The notes: generated from the sequence alone by a model not told the origin. Shown: positions 9,212-18,864, counted from the stretch's first letter. The stretch: DNA of 64,000 bases from Alphaproteobacteria bacterium (GCA_021775955.1 JAJFGU010000004.1:370180-434179), one strand, 5' to 3'. Translations and numbers: made by a program.

Positions 9212-10137
9212 GTGTTTTAGTTTTAGCCGAACACGACAATCAGGAATTAAAGGGCTCGACCCTCAACACGCTCACCGCCGCGAAGCAGATTGACGGCGAT
9301 GTGCATGTGCTGGTGTGCGGATCAGGTTGTGATGGCGTTGCGCAGGCCGCTTCCAAAATTGATGGTGTAGCAAAAGTTCTCAAATGTGATGCGCCCGAGC
9401 ACGCCCATCCGTTGGCGGAAAATATTGCGCCGGTGATTGTCGATCTGGCGGGCGGTTATTCTCATGTACTTGCCCCGGCCACGACCTTTGGCAAAAATGT
9501 CATGCCGCGTGCGGCCGCGCTGCTCGACACACAACAGATATCCGAAATCATTGCCGTCGATGCGCCCGATACATTCCAGCGTCCGGTTTACGCAGGCAAC
9601 GCCATCGCCACCGTAAAATCAAACGATGCGATTAAACTCATCACCGTGCGCGGCACAACCTTCGATGCCGCAGCAACGGAAGGCGGCAGCGCATCTATTG
9701 AAGACGTGACAAGCAAAGGTGATTCCGGCCTGTCGAATTTTGACAGCGCCGAATTATCCGAATCTGAGCGCCCTGAACTCACCGCCGCGAAAATTGTTGT
9801 CTCCGGCGGGCGCGGTGTCGGATCGGCCGAGAATTTTGCAATTATCGAGAAGCTGGCCGATAAACTCGGCGCAGCCGTGGGCGCGTCACGCGCAGCCGTC
9901 GATGCAGGTTATGTTCCCAATGATTACCAGGTCGGGCAAACCGGCAAAGTCGTCGCTCCGGATTTATATATCGCTATCGGCATTTCCGGCGCTATCCAGC
10001 ATCTGGCGGGAATGAAAGACTCCAAAGTGATCGTGGCCATCAACAAAGACGAAGAAGCGCCGATCTTTTCCGTCGCCGATTACGGCCTTGTCGCTGATCT
10101 CTTCGACGCCGTACCGGAGCTCGAGGGCAAGGTTTAA
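9208..10137 (+). CDS. etfA: Electron transfer flavoprotein subunit alpha
   Basis: Alpha subunit that holds the FAD of the electron transfer flavoprotein. The 309-residue protein has the N-terminal ETF domain and the C-terminal FAD domain, beginning at [14 protein letters not shown] and continuing through the signature [20 protein letters not shown] and [12 protein letters not shown]. It is translationally coupled to etfB. No convincing terminator follows; a strong promoter for the next, unrelated gene starts ten bases after the stop. Confidence 0.97.
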   Translation: MSVLVLAEHDNQELKGSTLNTLTAAKQIDGDVHVLVCGSGCDGVAQAASKIDGVAKVLKCDAPEHAHPLAENIAPVIVDLAGGYSHVLAPATTFGKNVMPRAAALLDTQQISEIIAVDAPDTFQRPVYAGNAIATVKSNDAIKLITVRGTTFDAAATEGGSASIEDVTSKGDSGLSNFDSAELSESERPELTAAKIVVSGGRGVGSAENFAIIEKLADKLGAAVGASRAAVDAGYVPNDYQVGQTGKVVAPDLYIAIGISGAIQHLAGMKDSKVIVAINKDEEAPIFSVADYGLVADLFDAVPELEGKV

Positions 10138-10147
10138 GCTTTTTCTT

Positions 10148-10176
10148 TTGACATAACTGTATCTTTCTGTTATGTA
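10148..10176 (+). promoter_or_regulatory. Near-consensus sigma-70 promoter upstream of the orphan at 10212
   Basis: TTGACA (10148-10153), a 17-base spacer, then TATGTA (10171-10176). The -35 box is a perfect consensus match. The -10 box lies about 35 bases before the start codon, which has AAGGAAAG as ribosome site. Confidence 0.7.
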
Positions 10177-10211
10177 GCAAAGGTTCCTGCAAACCTCGCA
10201 AAGGAAAGACA

Positions 10212-10673
10212 ATGGGCCTAATTGGGCACAAAATAATAGCAACGAATCAGTACAGCGACGGACATAAAAAACCGTCGACAAGGGCGCTAAAGAAGCAAAA
10301 CCTCATGTCTGCAAGACGAGAGGAAGTCGAACAGGCCTACAAAGCATTGCTACACCAGTTAGAGTTTGAGCGTGTTGTTTCACCACAGCAGTTACTCCAA
10401 AATACCCTTTCTGGCGAGTGGCGTAAAACAATTCAATGGGACCAAATAACTCTATTAGGCCACGTAATGACTACAGATTGCGTTCTCGCTATGCGTATAC
10501 CGGAAAGCTTTGGAGGCCATGATTTTGATTCGTTTAAATCTACGATAAGCCAGTTGTTCCAAAAAGTTGCAGCGCAGCTTAGATCGGGTGTCAAAGGGGG
10601 TGAAATGATTGGCCCCTGCAAAGGAATCTCTATTGAAATGCAGCTTCCGGACTTTATCAAAATCCACGTTTAA
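10212..10673 (+). CDS. Orphan hypothetical protein
   Basis: A 153-residue soluble protein that I do not recognise. The N-terminal 35 residues are basic (KK, RALKKQ). A helical stretch follows (SARREEVEQAYKALLHQLEFE), then a mixed alpha/beta region with WRKTIQWDQITLLGHVMTTD. No signal peptide, membrane helix or catalytic motif is visible. It has a strong ribosome site and a near-perfect promoter, so it is very likely expressed as a monocistron. It ends six bases before the stop of the convergent receiver gene. AT-rich composition compared with etfAB suggests a recent or lineage-specific gene. Confidence 0.6.
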   Translation: MGLIGHKIIATNQYSDGHKKPSTRALKKQNLMSARREEVEQAYKALLHQLEFERVVSPQQLLQNTLSGEWRKTIQWDQITLLGHVMTTDCVLAMRIPESFGGHDFDSFKSTISQLFQKVAAQLRSGVKGGEMIGPCKGISIEMQLPDFIKIHV

Positions 10674-10678
10674 ACCAT

Positions 10679-11119
10679 TTAACCACCAGCAGGAGACGGT
10701 GGCTGAGAGGTTATCAATTGTTGCCCTTCGCCCTTTAATGCTTTTTGAACCGCACCAATGATTTCTAAAAGGTTTGGTGGTTTTGCTACGTAGACTGCAT
10801 AAGCATCAAGCTCTCGCAATATTTGTGCACTGGACGGTAGATCACCTGACATCAGAACAAAAGGCACTTTATTGCACGAACGCCGTAGCTCCCTATAAAT
10901 ATCTTCCCCTGTCATACCAGGCGGCATTTTATTATCTGATACTACAATTGCAAAATCTGAACTTCGCTCTTGCAGTATTTCACAACCTTGCTGACCGCTT
11001 TCTGCTTTCTCAACTTCAAAACCTTCGTCTTCTAATATTTCTGCAACAAGCTCACGCACTTGGGCATCGTCATCCATAACGAGAGCTTTTTTCTTTGTTC
11101 CCTCCTGCCCCTCATCCAT
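10679..11119 (-). CDS. Stand-alone response regulator receiver protein
   Basis: A single CheY-like receiver domain of about 146 residues with no output domain. The acidic pocket DDD (KALVMDDDAQVRE), the phospho-acceptor Asp in IVVSDNKMPPGMTG, the conserved Ser in FVLMSG and the Lys in VYVAKPPNLLE are all present, so it should be phosphorylatable. The start at 11119 is chosen because GGAG lies seven bases upstream; an in-frame ATG at 11143 would add eight residues without a ribosome site. No histidine kinase is encoded nearby, so it is an orphan whose partner is elsewhere. The C-terminal tail is short and Ser/Pro-rich. Confidence 0.9.
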   Translation of the reverse strand: MDEGQEGTKKKALVMDDDAQVRELVAEILEDEGFEVEKAESGQQGCEILQERSSDFAIVVSDNKMPPGMTGEDIYRELRRSCNKVPFVLMSGDLPSSAQILRELDAYAVYVAKPPNLLEIIGAVQKALKGEGQQLITSQPPSPAGG

Positions 11120-11176
11120 AAGTAAACTCCTTTTTAAATTCAATTCGCACCACAGGCACTACGAAAACCTTAATTC

Positions 11177-12481
11177 TTATTCCTGCTCGCTCGGAATCTG
11201 GAACACCGGCTTGGTGGCTTTATCAAATATGGCGCCTTCGGTCTGGACATCCTCCAACACCGCTTTATCAAGGATCGCGCCGGTAAAATCGGCATCACGC
11301 AGATCGGCTCCGGTCAGATCCGCATAAGCCAGATCAGCCCCCTTCAACGACGCGCCCTTTAGCTGCGCCCCTTTCAGATCGGCATAGCGCAGCTTCGCCC
11401 CTTCAAAATCACACGGGCTAAAGCGCCTGGTTCCGCTACCCTCACCAAAGAGCAGAGAACCGCAATTGGCCCCCTGCAAATTGGCATGCGCGAAATTGGA
11501 GTTTTTGAAACTGGAGCCGCGCAAATCCGCCTCCTCCATATCGCAATTGCGAAAATCGGACTTATCAAGCGCGGCACTTTGCAGCTCAACCTTATACAAA
11601 TTCATGCCAAAAAACTTAGCACCGACGGCCTTGATCGCGGTCAGCTTTTCCATCTTCAGCGATTTCAGCACCCGCAGATCAATATCACTAAGGTCCAGTT
11701 GCGTACCGTTTTCTCCGGCACTTTCGACCCAGCTTTTATGAGTTTCGATCATCACCGCCAGCGGCTCATCCATATCAGAGACGGAGGTTCCAACATTATC
11801 ATCAGTAATCGCCTCGGACAGATCGACGCCCTTCTCGCGCAAATCCGATATCTCAACGCCCGTTAAAATGGCTGATTTCAAATTGGCGCCTTTGAACGAC
11901 GCCCCCTCTATTTCGGCCCCCGACAAATCTGCGCCTTCAAGTTGCGCCCCGGACAAATCAGCTTTGGCCATTTTGGCACCGGCCATAATCGCATCGGAAA
12001 AATCGGCCTTCGAGGCCATTGAACCGGACAGCTTGGCGTCGCTGAGATTGGCGCCACGAAAATTGACGGCCTGACCAACATCATAGTTATTGCCCCTGGC
12101 AATGCCGCCTTCGCGTAAATCCGCAGCTTCAAGATCAGCCCCTTCAAGATTGGCATTTTCAATGGTCGCGCCACGCAGATCGGCCCGAATGAATTTTGTA
12201 TAGTGCAAATTGGAATTGCTGAGATCGCAGGCATAAAGCGAGGCCTCCTGAAAATCTGCACCGGATAAATCCATACCGATCATGATGCAGCCCATAAAAT
12301 TGGAACGGCGCATATCAGAGTTCTTCAGAGAGAGCCCCGTTAAATTAGTGTTTTTAAGGTCAGCGCGGCGCCCACCAAGGCGCGCCTCAAGAAAACGGCT
12401 GTGCAGCCGCACCAGCGCGTCGAGCTGGTCCTGCGAAATGCTTTCAAGGGTTTCGGATGCTGAAGCGGATGGCTCTGGCAT
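11177..12481 (-). CDS. Pentapeptide-repeat protein
   Basis: A 434-residue protein with two long blocks of A(D/N)LXX repeats (about residues 40-215 and 290-420), separated by a repeat-free linker of about 75 residues (VEISDLREKGVDLSEAITDD... to DLSDIDLRVLKSL). Such repeats fold into a square right-handed beta helix. A leading helical segment (SISQDQLDALVRLHSRFLEARLGGRRADL) is typical of alphaproteobacterial members. No signal peptide or membrane helix is present, so it is probably cytoplasmic. Function is unknown; some pentapeptide proteins mimic DNA or protect gyrase, but nothing here shows that. Confidence 0.9.
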   Translation of the reverse strand: MPEPSASASETLESISQDQLDALVRLHSRFLEARLGGRRADLKNTNLTGLSLKNSDMRRSNFMGCIMIGMDLSGADFQEASLYACDLSNSNLHYTKFIRADLRGATIENANLEGADLEAADLREGGIARGNNYDVGQAVNFRGANLSDAKLSGSMASKADFSDAIMAGAKMAKADLSGAQLEGADLSGAEIEGASFKGANLKSAILTGVEISDLREKGVDLSEAITDDNVGTSVSDMDEPLAVMIETHKSWVESAGENGTQLDLSDIDLRVLKSLKMEKLTAIKAVGAKFFGMNLYKVELQSAALDKSDFRNCDMEEADLRGSSFKNSNFAHANLQGANCGSLLFGEGSGTRRFSPCDFEGAKLRYADLKGAQLKGASLKGADLAYADLTGADLRDADFTGAILDKAVLEDVQTEGAIFDKATKPVFQIPSEQE

Positions 12482-12545
12482 AACTTCATTGTCTCCCGTA
12501 AGGCGTTAACAATCAATGATAAAACGGCAAAATTTTATGGGGTTT

Positions 12546-13139
12546 TTAGGGGATTTGCCGAACCTCATCGATAAATCTAATGATCTTCCTGCTATCCCAA
12601 TGCGCCGGACCGGTAATACGGTAGAAAACCCGCCCACCGGGCACAATAATATAAGTAACGGGCAAACCATCTATTTTCAGGGATTTTTGAATATCGCCCT
12701 GCGCATCATGGTTTAGGGCAACATCGCCGATTTTATGCTTCACCAGGAAAGCTGCGATATCATTTAATTCTTTCTGGTAATCAATAGAAACAGCTAAAAC
12801 ATCAATATTTGAGTTTTTGTAATGGTTTTTTAGTCTTTGCAAGGTAGGCAGTTCTGCCACACAAGGGGCGCACCAGGTCGCCCAAAGATTGAGCACTATG
12901 AAACGGTCTTTGTGTTTGGAAAGATCAAACTCTCCATATAATTGCTGAATTCTGAGCGGGGAGGCCAAACTCTCGGAAACACGCTCTATCTGCGAAAATT
13001 CACCCCTGACCTGGCTCTCCGCGTCCTTAAGCAGGACATCCTTGCGCACCCACTGCGCCACCACAGCCACAATCAGCACCGCCATAATGCCAGCAAAGAA
13101 CAAAGCCCGCTGATATTTCTTGTCGTTTAAAGCAACCAT
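12546..13139 (-). CDS. TlpA-like membrane-anchored thiol-disulfide oxidoreductase
   Basis: A 197-residue protein with an N-terminal membrane anchor (about 12-30) and a periplasmic thioredoxin fold. The redox motif CAPC lies at 90-93 in LNLWATWCAPCVAELP, and the cis-proline loop is GLPVTYII. This is the TlpA/ResA layout used to reduce cysteines of apocytochromes or copper sites. It sits back to back with the lptM-lysA transcript, 57 bases apart, an arrangement often seen in alphaproteobacteria. Confidence 0.92.
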   Translation of the reverse strand: MVALNDKKYQRALFFAGIMAVLIVAVVAQWVRKDVLLKDAESQVRGEFSQIERVSESLASPLRIQQLYGEFDLSKHKDRFIVLNLWATWCAPCVAELPTLQRLKNHYKNSNIDVLAVSIDYQKELNDIAAFLVKHKIGDVALNHDAQGDIQKSLKIDGLPVTYIIVPGGRVFYRITGPAHWDSRKIIRFIDEVRQIP

Positions 13140-13196
13140 TTATAAAGCAGCCATTTGGGGTTTCCTTTTATTCTTGTGCAATATAGATTCTATAGT

Positions 13197-13433
13197 ATGA
13201 GAGAGCGAATAGTAATTTTACTGATATGCCTGAGCCTTGCCGCCTGTGGGGTAAAGCCGAACAGACTGTCGCCGCCAGAAGGGGAGCAGACAGCATTCCC
13301 GCGCACCTACCCGGCTGAGGGAACGGGCGGCGGAGTTGTGACAGCGACAGAGGAGTCTGAGGCCCAGGAAGAAGAACCTGAGCCTGTCCAAAAACCCGTG
13401 CCAACCGCACCGAAACCTATCCTGACCTATTAG
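13197..13433 (+). CDS. LptM/YifL-like small lipoprotein
   Basis: A 78-residue lipoprotein. The start at 13197 (MRERIVILLICLSLAAC) gives a compact signal peptide ending in the lipobox L-A-A-C; an upstream in-frame codon at 13155 would spoil it. After the modified cysteine come GVKPNRLSPPEG and an acidic, Pro/Glu-rich tail. A small lipoprotein directly before lysA is a widely conserved pair; the related E. coli LptM assists LPS translocon assembly. That role is not shown by this sequence. Confidence 0.85.
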   Translation: MRERIVILLICLSLAACGVKPNRLSPPEGEQTAFPRTYPAEGTGGGVVTATEESEAQEEEPEPVQKPVPTAPKPILTY

Positions 13434-13445
13434 AAAGCTACAAAA

Positions 13446-14717
13446 ATGAACGGGTTTAACGAAAAAGACGGCATTTTGCATGTTGACGATATTGCCCTGC
13501 CGGAAGTCGCAAGCTCTGCCGGTACGCCCTGCTATGTCTATTCGGCCTCCGTGATCCGTGATCAATATGCAGCGCTGAAAGGGGCAATGGAAATCGCCCT
13601 GCCCGCAGATCGCCAGCCGCTTTTATGTTATGCCTGCAAAGCCAATAGCAATCTGGCTGTGTTGTCCCTGCTGCGCTCGCTAGGGTGCGGTCTTGAGATC
13701 ATCTCGGAGGGCGAGTTGGTACGCGGCCTGAAAGCCGGGTTCGATCCGGCCAAAATCGTCTCCACCGGGGTCGGTAAACAAAAAAGCGAAATCAAAGCCT
13801 GTCTTGAGGCCGGTATTCACCAGTTTAATGTTGAATCCCTGCCCGAGCTGGAGCGGATTAACGAGGTTGCGACAAAAATTGGTAAAACGGCTTCTGTGGT
13901 TTTTCGCCTCAACCCGGATGTGGCAGGCGGCGGCCATGACAAAATCTCCACCGGGCGTAGCCACGATAAATTCGGCCTTGGCGCCGAGAATGTCACCAAA
14001 GGGTTTGAAGCCGCAAGCACGATGGAAAATGTAACGGCGCTGGGCCTGTCGATGCATATTGGCTCACAGGTCTTTACCGTGGAATCGTTTCGTGAGGCGT
14101 TTGATAAGCTCCCGGCGCTGGTGGAAAGCCTGCGCGAAGGCGGGCATGAAATTACGCGGCTTGATATCGGCGGCGGCTTTCCGATTGTTTATGACGATGA
14201 AAAATTATTGGATCTGGATGCATACGCCGCCTGGGTGCGCGATATCATTGCGCCGCTGAATACTGAAATCATTATGGAGCCGGGGCGCTATCTCGTTGGC
14301 AATGCCGGCGTACTACTCACCGAAGTTTTGTATATCAAAGAAACGGATGACCGCTCGTTTTTGGTGATTGACGCGGCGATGAATGATTTGCTGCGCCCGG
14401 CGCTGTACGATGCCTTTCACGGCATTGAAGCGGTGGCCAATCGAAGCAACGCTGCAACCACCTATGATGTGGTCGGCCCGGTTTGTGAAAGCAGCGATAT
14501 TTTCGCCGAACAGCGCAACCTACCGACCATGGCACAGGGCGATCTAGCCGTGATCCGCTCGGCCGGGGCTTATGGGTTTTCGATGGCGTCAAATTATAAC
14601 ACACGACCCCTGCCCGCTGAAGTACTGGTGGATGGCAGCAACCATGCAATTATTCGCCAAAGGCAGTCTTTTGACGATATACTGAAGAGCGAAACCATTC
14701 CCGACTGGCTAAAGTAA
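13446..14717 (+). CDS. lysA: Diaminopimelate decarboxylase
   Basis: PLP-dependent enzyme converting meso-diaminopimelate to lysine and CO2. At 423 residues it has the normal length. The PLP lysine lies in LLCYACKANSNLAV near residue 61. The phosphate-binding glycine loop LDIGGGFPI, the SMHIGSQ histidine and the C-terminal substrate segment VGPVCESSDIFA with the active cysteine are intact. It lies 12 bases after the small lipoprotein gene and ends one base before the TIGR02302 gene, so the three are probably cotranscribed. Confidence 0.97.
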   Translation: MNGFNEKDGILHVDDIALPEVASSAGTPCYVYSASVIRDQYAALKGAMEIALPADRQPLLCYACKANSNLAVLSLLRSLGCGLEIISEGELVRGLKAGFDPAKIVSTGVGKQKSEIKACLEAGIHQFNVESLPELERINEVATKIGKTASVVFRLNPDVAGGGHDKISTGRSHDKFGLGAENVTKGFEAASTMENVTALGLSMHIGSQVFTVESFREAFDKLPALVESLREGGHEITRLDIGGGFPIVYDDEKLLDLDAYAAWVRDIIAPLNTEIIMEPGRYLVGNAGVLLTEVLYIKETDDRSFLVIDAAMNDLLRPALYDAFHGIEAVANRSNAATTYDVVGPVCESSDIFAEQRNLPTMAQGDLAVIRSAGAYGFSMASNYNTRPLPAEVLVDGSNHAIIRQRQSFDDILKSETIPDWLK

Positions 14718-14718
14718 T

Positions 14719-17301
14719 ATGCTCGACCCGCTCGATTTCGAAAATCGCCCATTAATTGACCGCCTGGGGCGCAAAAGACGCCTGTCCTTTTTTGTTTTGC
14801 TGCTGGAGCAATTCAGCCTGTGCACATGGCGGGTGTTTTTCTGGGCGGTGTTGTTCTGCGCGCTCTGGATGATCCAGATACCGGCGATTTTCGGCACCTA
14901 TGGCTCACTCATAACCCTCATCATTTTTCTGACCGGGCTGGGATATTTCTACAAAAAAGATATTCGTCATTTCCGCTGGCCGGGCATCAAAGAAATCGAC
15001 CGCCGCCTCGAAAAATCCAGCCATCTAAAGCACCGCCCTATCTCCGGCCTTGAGGACAGACTCTCCAACCCCGGGAAAGCGGCGACCAGAGAGCTGTGGG
15101 AAGAGCGAACCAAACATATGGTCCGGGGGTTAAAGCAATTAAAAGCACCGGGGATGATGGCTTTTATGGCGAAAAACGACCCTTACGCCATGCGCCTTGC
15201 GATTATGCTGTTTTTTATTGTTGGTCTGGCCGTATCGGGTCCGCGCTGGGATGAGCGCATCTGGAACGGCCTCACGCCCATCACTTTGGGTGAAGGGATT
15301 AAACCGGCGGAAGGGATCAGCCTTTGGATCACCCCGCCCGATTATACCGGCCTCGACCAAATTGTTTTGCGCGGGTCAGACAAGAGCGATGACATTCTCG
15401 AAATCCCTGCGGGCTCCAAAATTAAACTGCGCGTCACCGGCGGGCTGGGCCAGCCTTATCTGATGCTTGGCAAAGATTCCCTACCGCTCAAACATCTCGG
15501 CGATGACAGCTACGGCCTTGAAATTGAGGTGCCGGAAGGAGAGCATTTAGCCATTCAGCAGCTCTATTTCACCCGCGCCGCCTGGACATACAAACGCATT
15601 CCCGACAGCCCGCCGCAAATTATTGCCGCGCAGGATCATGAGGTTCTGGAGTACGGACAGATTCGATTGCCCCTGACCGTTGCCGATGATTACAGCGTCA
15701 AGGATTTAACCATGACAATGCGCCTGGATGAAGTGGTAGAGCAATCACCGATCGGCGATCCTGTGTATGAGACACGCTCGATCATGTCACCGCCGAAAAC
15801 AGAATTTGAAATCCAGCCCGTCTACGATTTAACCGCCCATAGCTGGGCCGGTCTGCCTGTGATCATCGATATTCAAATCTCCGATCATATCGGCCAGATC
15901 GATCGATTAGAGCCGATAAAAATGCAGCTACCGGAGCGTATTTTCCAGCACCCTGTTGCCAAAAAACTGATCGAAATGCGCAAGCAACTGGCCTGGGAGC
16001 CGCAAGGCGCCGCGCGCAATGTATCGCTGAAGCTTGAAACCCTGCTGCGCTACCCAAAGGCCTTCGGCGGTGACCTTGTGGTGTTTCTGGCCATCCGCAC
16101 CGCTGCATCGCGCCTGCATTACTCCCGCTCCGATGATGCGGAAAAGACAAAACAAACCGCCAGGGCCGTCATCGCCCTGCTCTGGGATACGGCTTTGCGG
16201 ATTGAAGACGGAAATTTAACACTGGCATCGCGTAATTTGCGAGACGCACAACAGGCGCTCGAAAACGCGCTGAAGAGTCCCAACACCACCAATGAAGAAA
16301 TTTCCAAGCTCATGAATGAGCTGCGCAGCGCCATGGCCGAATATTTGATGGAGCTGCAAAAAGAAATGCAAAAACGCATGGCCGAGGGTCAGCAAATGCC
16401 AATGATGCCGCCTGAAATGCTCTCTAACATTATCGACCCCGAAGCTTTGTCCAGTTTTCTCGACCAGATGGAATCACAAATGATGTCGGGCGATAAAAAC
16501 GCCGCGCAGGAAATGCTGGCCCAGCTTCAGCGCATGCTCGACATGATGGACCCATCCATGTCGCAACCTTTGCCGCTCGATATGCAAACAATGATGGACG
16601 GCATTAACGAAATTCAGGAACTCATCGATCGCCAGCAGGAATTGCTCGATCAGACGCGCGGACAGATGGAAGTGGCGGGCGCGCTGGAAAAGCAGCAGCA
16701 AAGCTATGGCGATACGCTGACGCCCGATATGTCGCTGTTTGAAAAATGGGGTATGGACTGGAATGAGGTGCCGCCCCCACCACGTCAGAAGGATATCAAC
16801 AAAAAGCCGATCACCATCAATACGCAAGCCAATAAAATCGAGCAGGAGGCCCTGCGTTATATCCTTGGCCAGTTGATGCTCGAGGCCGGGGAAGCGCTGG
16901 ATGATATCCCCGAAGGCATGGCGCTGGCCGAGCAGGAAATGCGCGGCTCATCGGCGGCACTGGGCGGCAACGATCCGGGCGGCTCCGTCCCACATCAGGA
17001 AGCCGCGATCAAATACTTAAAAGAATCGATGAACCAGCTCAGCCAGCAACTGATGGCGCGGCTGCAACAGGTGACCGGCATGTCGCTTAGTGGTGGGATG
17101 AGCCTTGATCCGCTGGGGCGGCCTTATGGGGGCGATGGTGATCGTCCGGGGCTTTTTCCGGGCTCGCGTGTGAAGATTCCGGATGCGGGGGAGCGGAAGC
17201 GTGTGGAGAAGATTTTGAATCTTTTGCGCCGCCGTTCGGGTGAGCTGAACCGTCCGGATCATGAGCTGGAGTATTATCGCCGTCTTCTTCGTCAGTTTTA
17301 G
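14719..17301 (+). CDS. TIGR02302 / DUF4175 family large membrane protein
   Basis: An 860-residue protein of an alphaproteobacterial family of unknown function. The N-terminal part carries two adjacent transmembrane helices (about 37-75) and a third near 155-175. A beta-rich periplasmic region follows (about 195-410). The C-terminal half is helical and very Met/Gln-rich (for example LMELQKEMQKRMAEGQQMPM). The conserved C-terminus around VKIPDAGERKRVEKILNLLRRR and the ending YYRRLLRQF match the family. It starts one base after lysA. Its last 215 bases overlap the 3' end of the convergent zinc-ribbon gene. A role in the cell envelope is likely from topology alone. Confidence 0.9.
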   Translation: MLDPLDFENRPLIDRLGRKRRLSFFVLLLEQFSLCTWRVFFWAVLFCALWMIQIPAIFGTYGSLITLIIFLTGLGYFYKKDIRHFRWPGIKEIDRRLEKSSHLKHRPISGLEDRLSNPGKAATRELWEERTKHMVRGLKQLKAPGMMAFMAKNDPYAMRLAIMLFFIVGLAVSGPRWDERIWNGLTPITLGEGIKPAEGISLWITPPDYTGLDQIVLRGSDKSDDILEIPAGSKIKLRVTGGLGQPYLMLGKDSLPLKHLGDDSYGLEIEVPEGEHLAIQQLYFTRAAWTYKRIPDSPPQIIAAQDHEVLEYGQIRLPLTVADDYSVKDLTMTMRLDEVVEQSPIGDPVYETRSIMSPPKTEFEIQPVYDLTAHSWAGLPVIIDIQISDHIGQIDRLEPIKMQLPERIFQHPVAKKLIEMRKQLAWEPQGAARNVSLKLETLLRYPKAFGGDLVVFLAIRTAASRLHYSRSDDAEKTKQTARAVIALLWDTALRIEDGNLTLASRNLRDAQQALENALKSPNTTNEEISKLMNELRSAMAEYLMELQKEMQKRMAEGQQMPMMPPEMLSNIIDPEALSSFLDQMESQMMSGDKNAAQEMLAQLQRMLDMMDPSMSQPLPLDMQTMMDGINEIQELIDRQQELLDQTRGQMEVAGALEKQQQSYGDTLTPDMSLFEKWGMDWNEVPPPPRQKDINKKPITINTQANKIEQEALRYILGQLMLEAGEALDDIPEGMALAEQEMRGSSAALGGNDPGGSVPHQEAAIKYLKESMNQLSQQLMARLQQVTGMSLSGGMSLDPLGRPYGGDGDRPGLFPGSRVKIPDAGERKRVEKILNLLRRRSGELNRPDHELEYYRRLLRQF

Positions 17302-17980
17302 GCTCATCTAACTTGGCCCTTAGAACAAACTGCAAACTCACTTCGCTGGCCTGCCCTGTTTCTCCCTCTTTCTGCGCATGAAAGGCGATTGTCTTTTCGG
17401 CGGCAATCTTTTTTTCCGGCGGCTCGATAAACCACTGATCAGAGATTTCCCCACCCTGTTTGCGCAATGAAGCCTTGATCATCGGAACCTTTTTGGTCCC
17501 CGCAGCAAGATTAATGATATTGCCTTCAATGCTGAGACCCTCTTTGCCGTGATCGGAGCCCGCCACCGCCTTTAATTTATCAAAGACCAGCCCTTCACCC
17601 GGCACGCGCGGCTCCATGCCGAAAACGCCATATACGTAATGGGTCGAGGGCCAAATGCCAGCGATCGGCTGGTGTAAAAGCAAAAACAGCGTAAAGGTAA
17701 AAATAAACACGCACGCCGCCGCCGCATAGCTCATCGGCATTTTGGAGTATTCTTTATCCGCCACCTCATCGTGAAGAACCGGAACGGAAGAACCTTCCGG
17801 CACCGGCTTGACGGATTCAGGAATGTCCACCGGCTGCTCGACATCACCAAGCTCATCCGGATCGGGCAATTCATGCCAGATTTCTTCACAATTGGAGCAT
17901 TTCACATTGCGCCCCTCCGGCGCCAGAACAGTGGCGGAGAGAATGAAACGCGTTGTACAATTTGGACAGGTCAGAATCAT
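17087..17980 (-). CDS. MJ0042-type zinc-ribbon membrane protein (DUF3426-like) with overlapping tail
   Basis: Starts with a zinc ribbon of two CxxC pairs (MILTCPNCTTRF ... VKCSNCEEIWHE), has one transmembrane helix near 85-107 (AAAACVFIFTFTLFLLL), then a periplasmic beta domain (GLSIEGNIINLAAGTKKVPMIKA... to VSLQFVLRAKLDEPK) resembling DUF3426. The usual family end should be near residue 225. Here the frame continues for about 70 residues of Asp, His, Pro and Ser (DDHHRPHKAAPADQGSSHH) that are encoded antisense to the last 215 bases of the TIGR02302 gene. The tail is probably a read-on into that gene after loss of the original stop. It is convergent with the neighbour. Confidence 0.85.
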   Translation of the reverse strand: MILTCPNCTTRFILSATVLAPEGRNVKCSNCEEIWHELPDPDELGDVEQPVDIPESVKPVPEGSSVPVLHDEVADKEYSKMPMSYAAAACVFIFTFTLFLLLHQPIAGIWPSTHYVYGVFGMEPRVPGEGLVFDKLKAVAGSDHGKEGLSIEGNIINLAAGTKKVPMIKASLRKQGGEISDQWFIEPPEKKIAAEKTIAFHAQKEGETGQASEVSLQFVLRAKLDEPKTDEEDGDNTPAHDPDGSAHPNGGAKDSKSSPHASAPPHPESSHASPEKAPDDHHRPHKAAPADQGSSHH

Positions 17981-18096
17981 TTAGGACCATCAGGTTCTTT
18001 ATATTTGTAAAATTAGCGCCCTCCCGGCTTTCGCCGGGTTGGTGAACTGTGTTAATTATAGCATATCTTTGACGATTTACAGACCGGGATCATCAC

Positions 18097-18849
18097 GTGA
18101 AACGCAAAAAACTCCTATCGCTATTCATATTTCCAGCCCTTGTTATGGGCTTTGCTCCCGCGCAAGCGCAGGAAGAGGTAGCCCCTAAGACATGCGCCAT
18201 CGAAGACCGTATGTGCGTCATCGGCCTATTGGAATCCTCAGCGCAAAGCATCGAAAACACGGCCTGGCGCGACCAAACCTACCGCGAGCTGGCCAAAACC
18301 CTGGCTTTTGAGAAGGAAACCGAGCGCGCCATAGCTCTGATCGACAAGATTGAAAACCCCGACACCAAAGCCATGACGATTCGCGGCATCGGCATGGCTG
18401 TGGCCGATAATGATGTGGGGCAGGCGCAATACCGGGCCGTGTTCCAAAAACTGCACGAATCCGCCAAAACGATTGAGCACCCACCCTCTTTTGCCATTGC
18501 GCTGACCTATATCGCCATGGCGCAGGCTTTTGCCGGGGATAATGAAGGCGCTTGGGAGACCGCCGCCTCCATGGAAAATGACGCTCTGCGCCATAAAGCC
18601 TATGGTGAGACGGCCGAAATTCAGGCCGAACAGGGCAATTTTGAGGCCGCCATGACCAGTATTTTCAAAATCGGCAGCGTCTCTTTCAGGAACAAGGCCT
18701 ATGGCATTACCGCCAAAATCCTTGCAGATTCCGGCCTTCTGGACGAAGCTTTCAAAGCCGCCATGAATATTACCAACAGCTATAAAAGATCGCAGGCGCT
18801 GCAATATGTTTTAGACAAGCAAAAACCCCGCGAAGTGGTGAAAAGATGA
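18097..18849 (+). CDS. Secreted helical-repeat protein of unknown function
   Basis: A 250-residue protein beginning with a GTG codon. It has a clear Sec signal peptide (KRKKLLSLFIFPALVMGFAPAQAQ) and a mature part made of repeated helical pairs that resemble TPR/Sel1-like solenoids (for example AWRDQTYRELAKTLAFEKETERA, KAMTIRGIGMAVADN, HKAYGETAEIQAEQGNFEAA). Two cysteines near the mature start (TCAIEDRMCVIG) could form a disulfide. It is probably periplasmic. No enzyme motif is visible. It stands alone between the divergent zinc-ribbon gene and a palindromic repeat preceding ftsE. Confidence 0.75.
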   Translation: MKRKKLLSLFIFPALVMGFAPAQAQEEVAPKTCAIEDRMCVIGLLESSAQSIENTAWRDQTYRELAKTLAFEKETERAIALIDKIENPDTKAMTIRGIGMAVADNDVGQAQYRAVFQKLHESAKTIEHPPSFAIALTYIAMAQAFAGDNEGAWETAASMENDALRHKAYGETAEIQAEQGNFEAAMTSIFKIGSVSFRNKAYGITAKILADSGLLDEAFKAAMNITNSYKRSQALQYVLDKQKPREVVKR

Positions 18850-18864
18850 TTTACCCCCCACACC

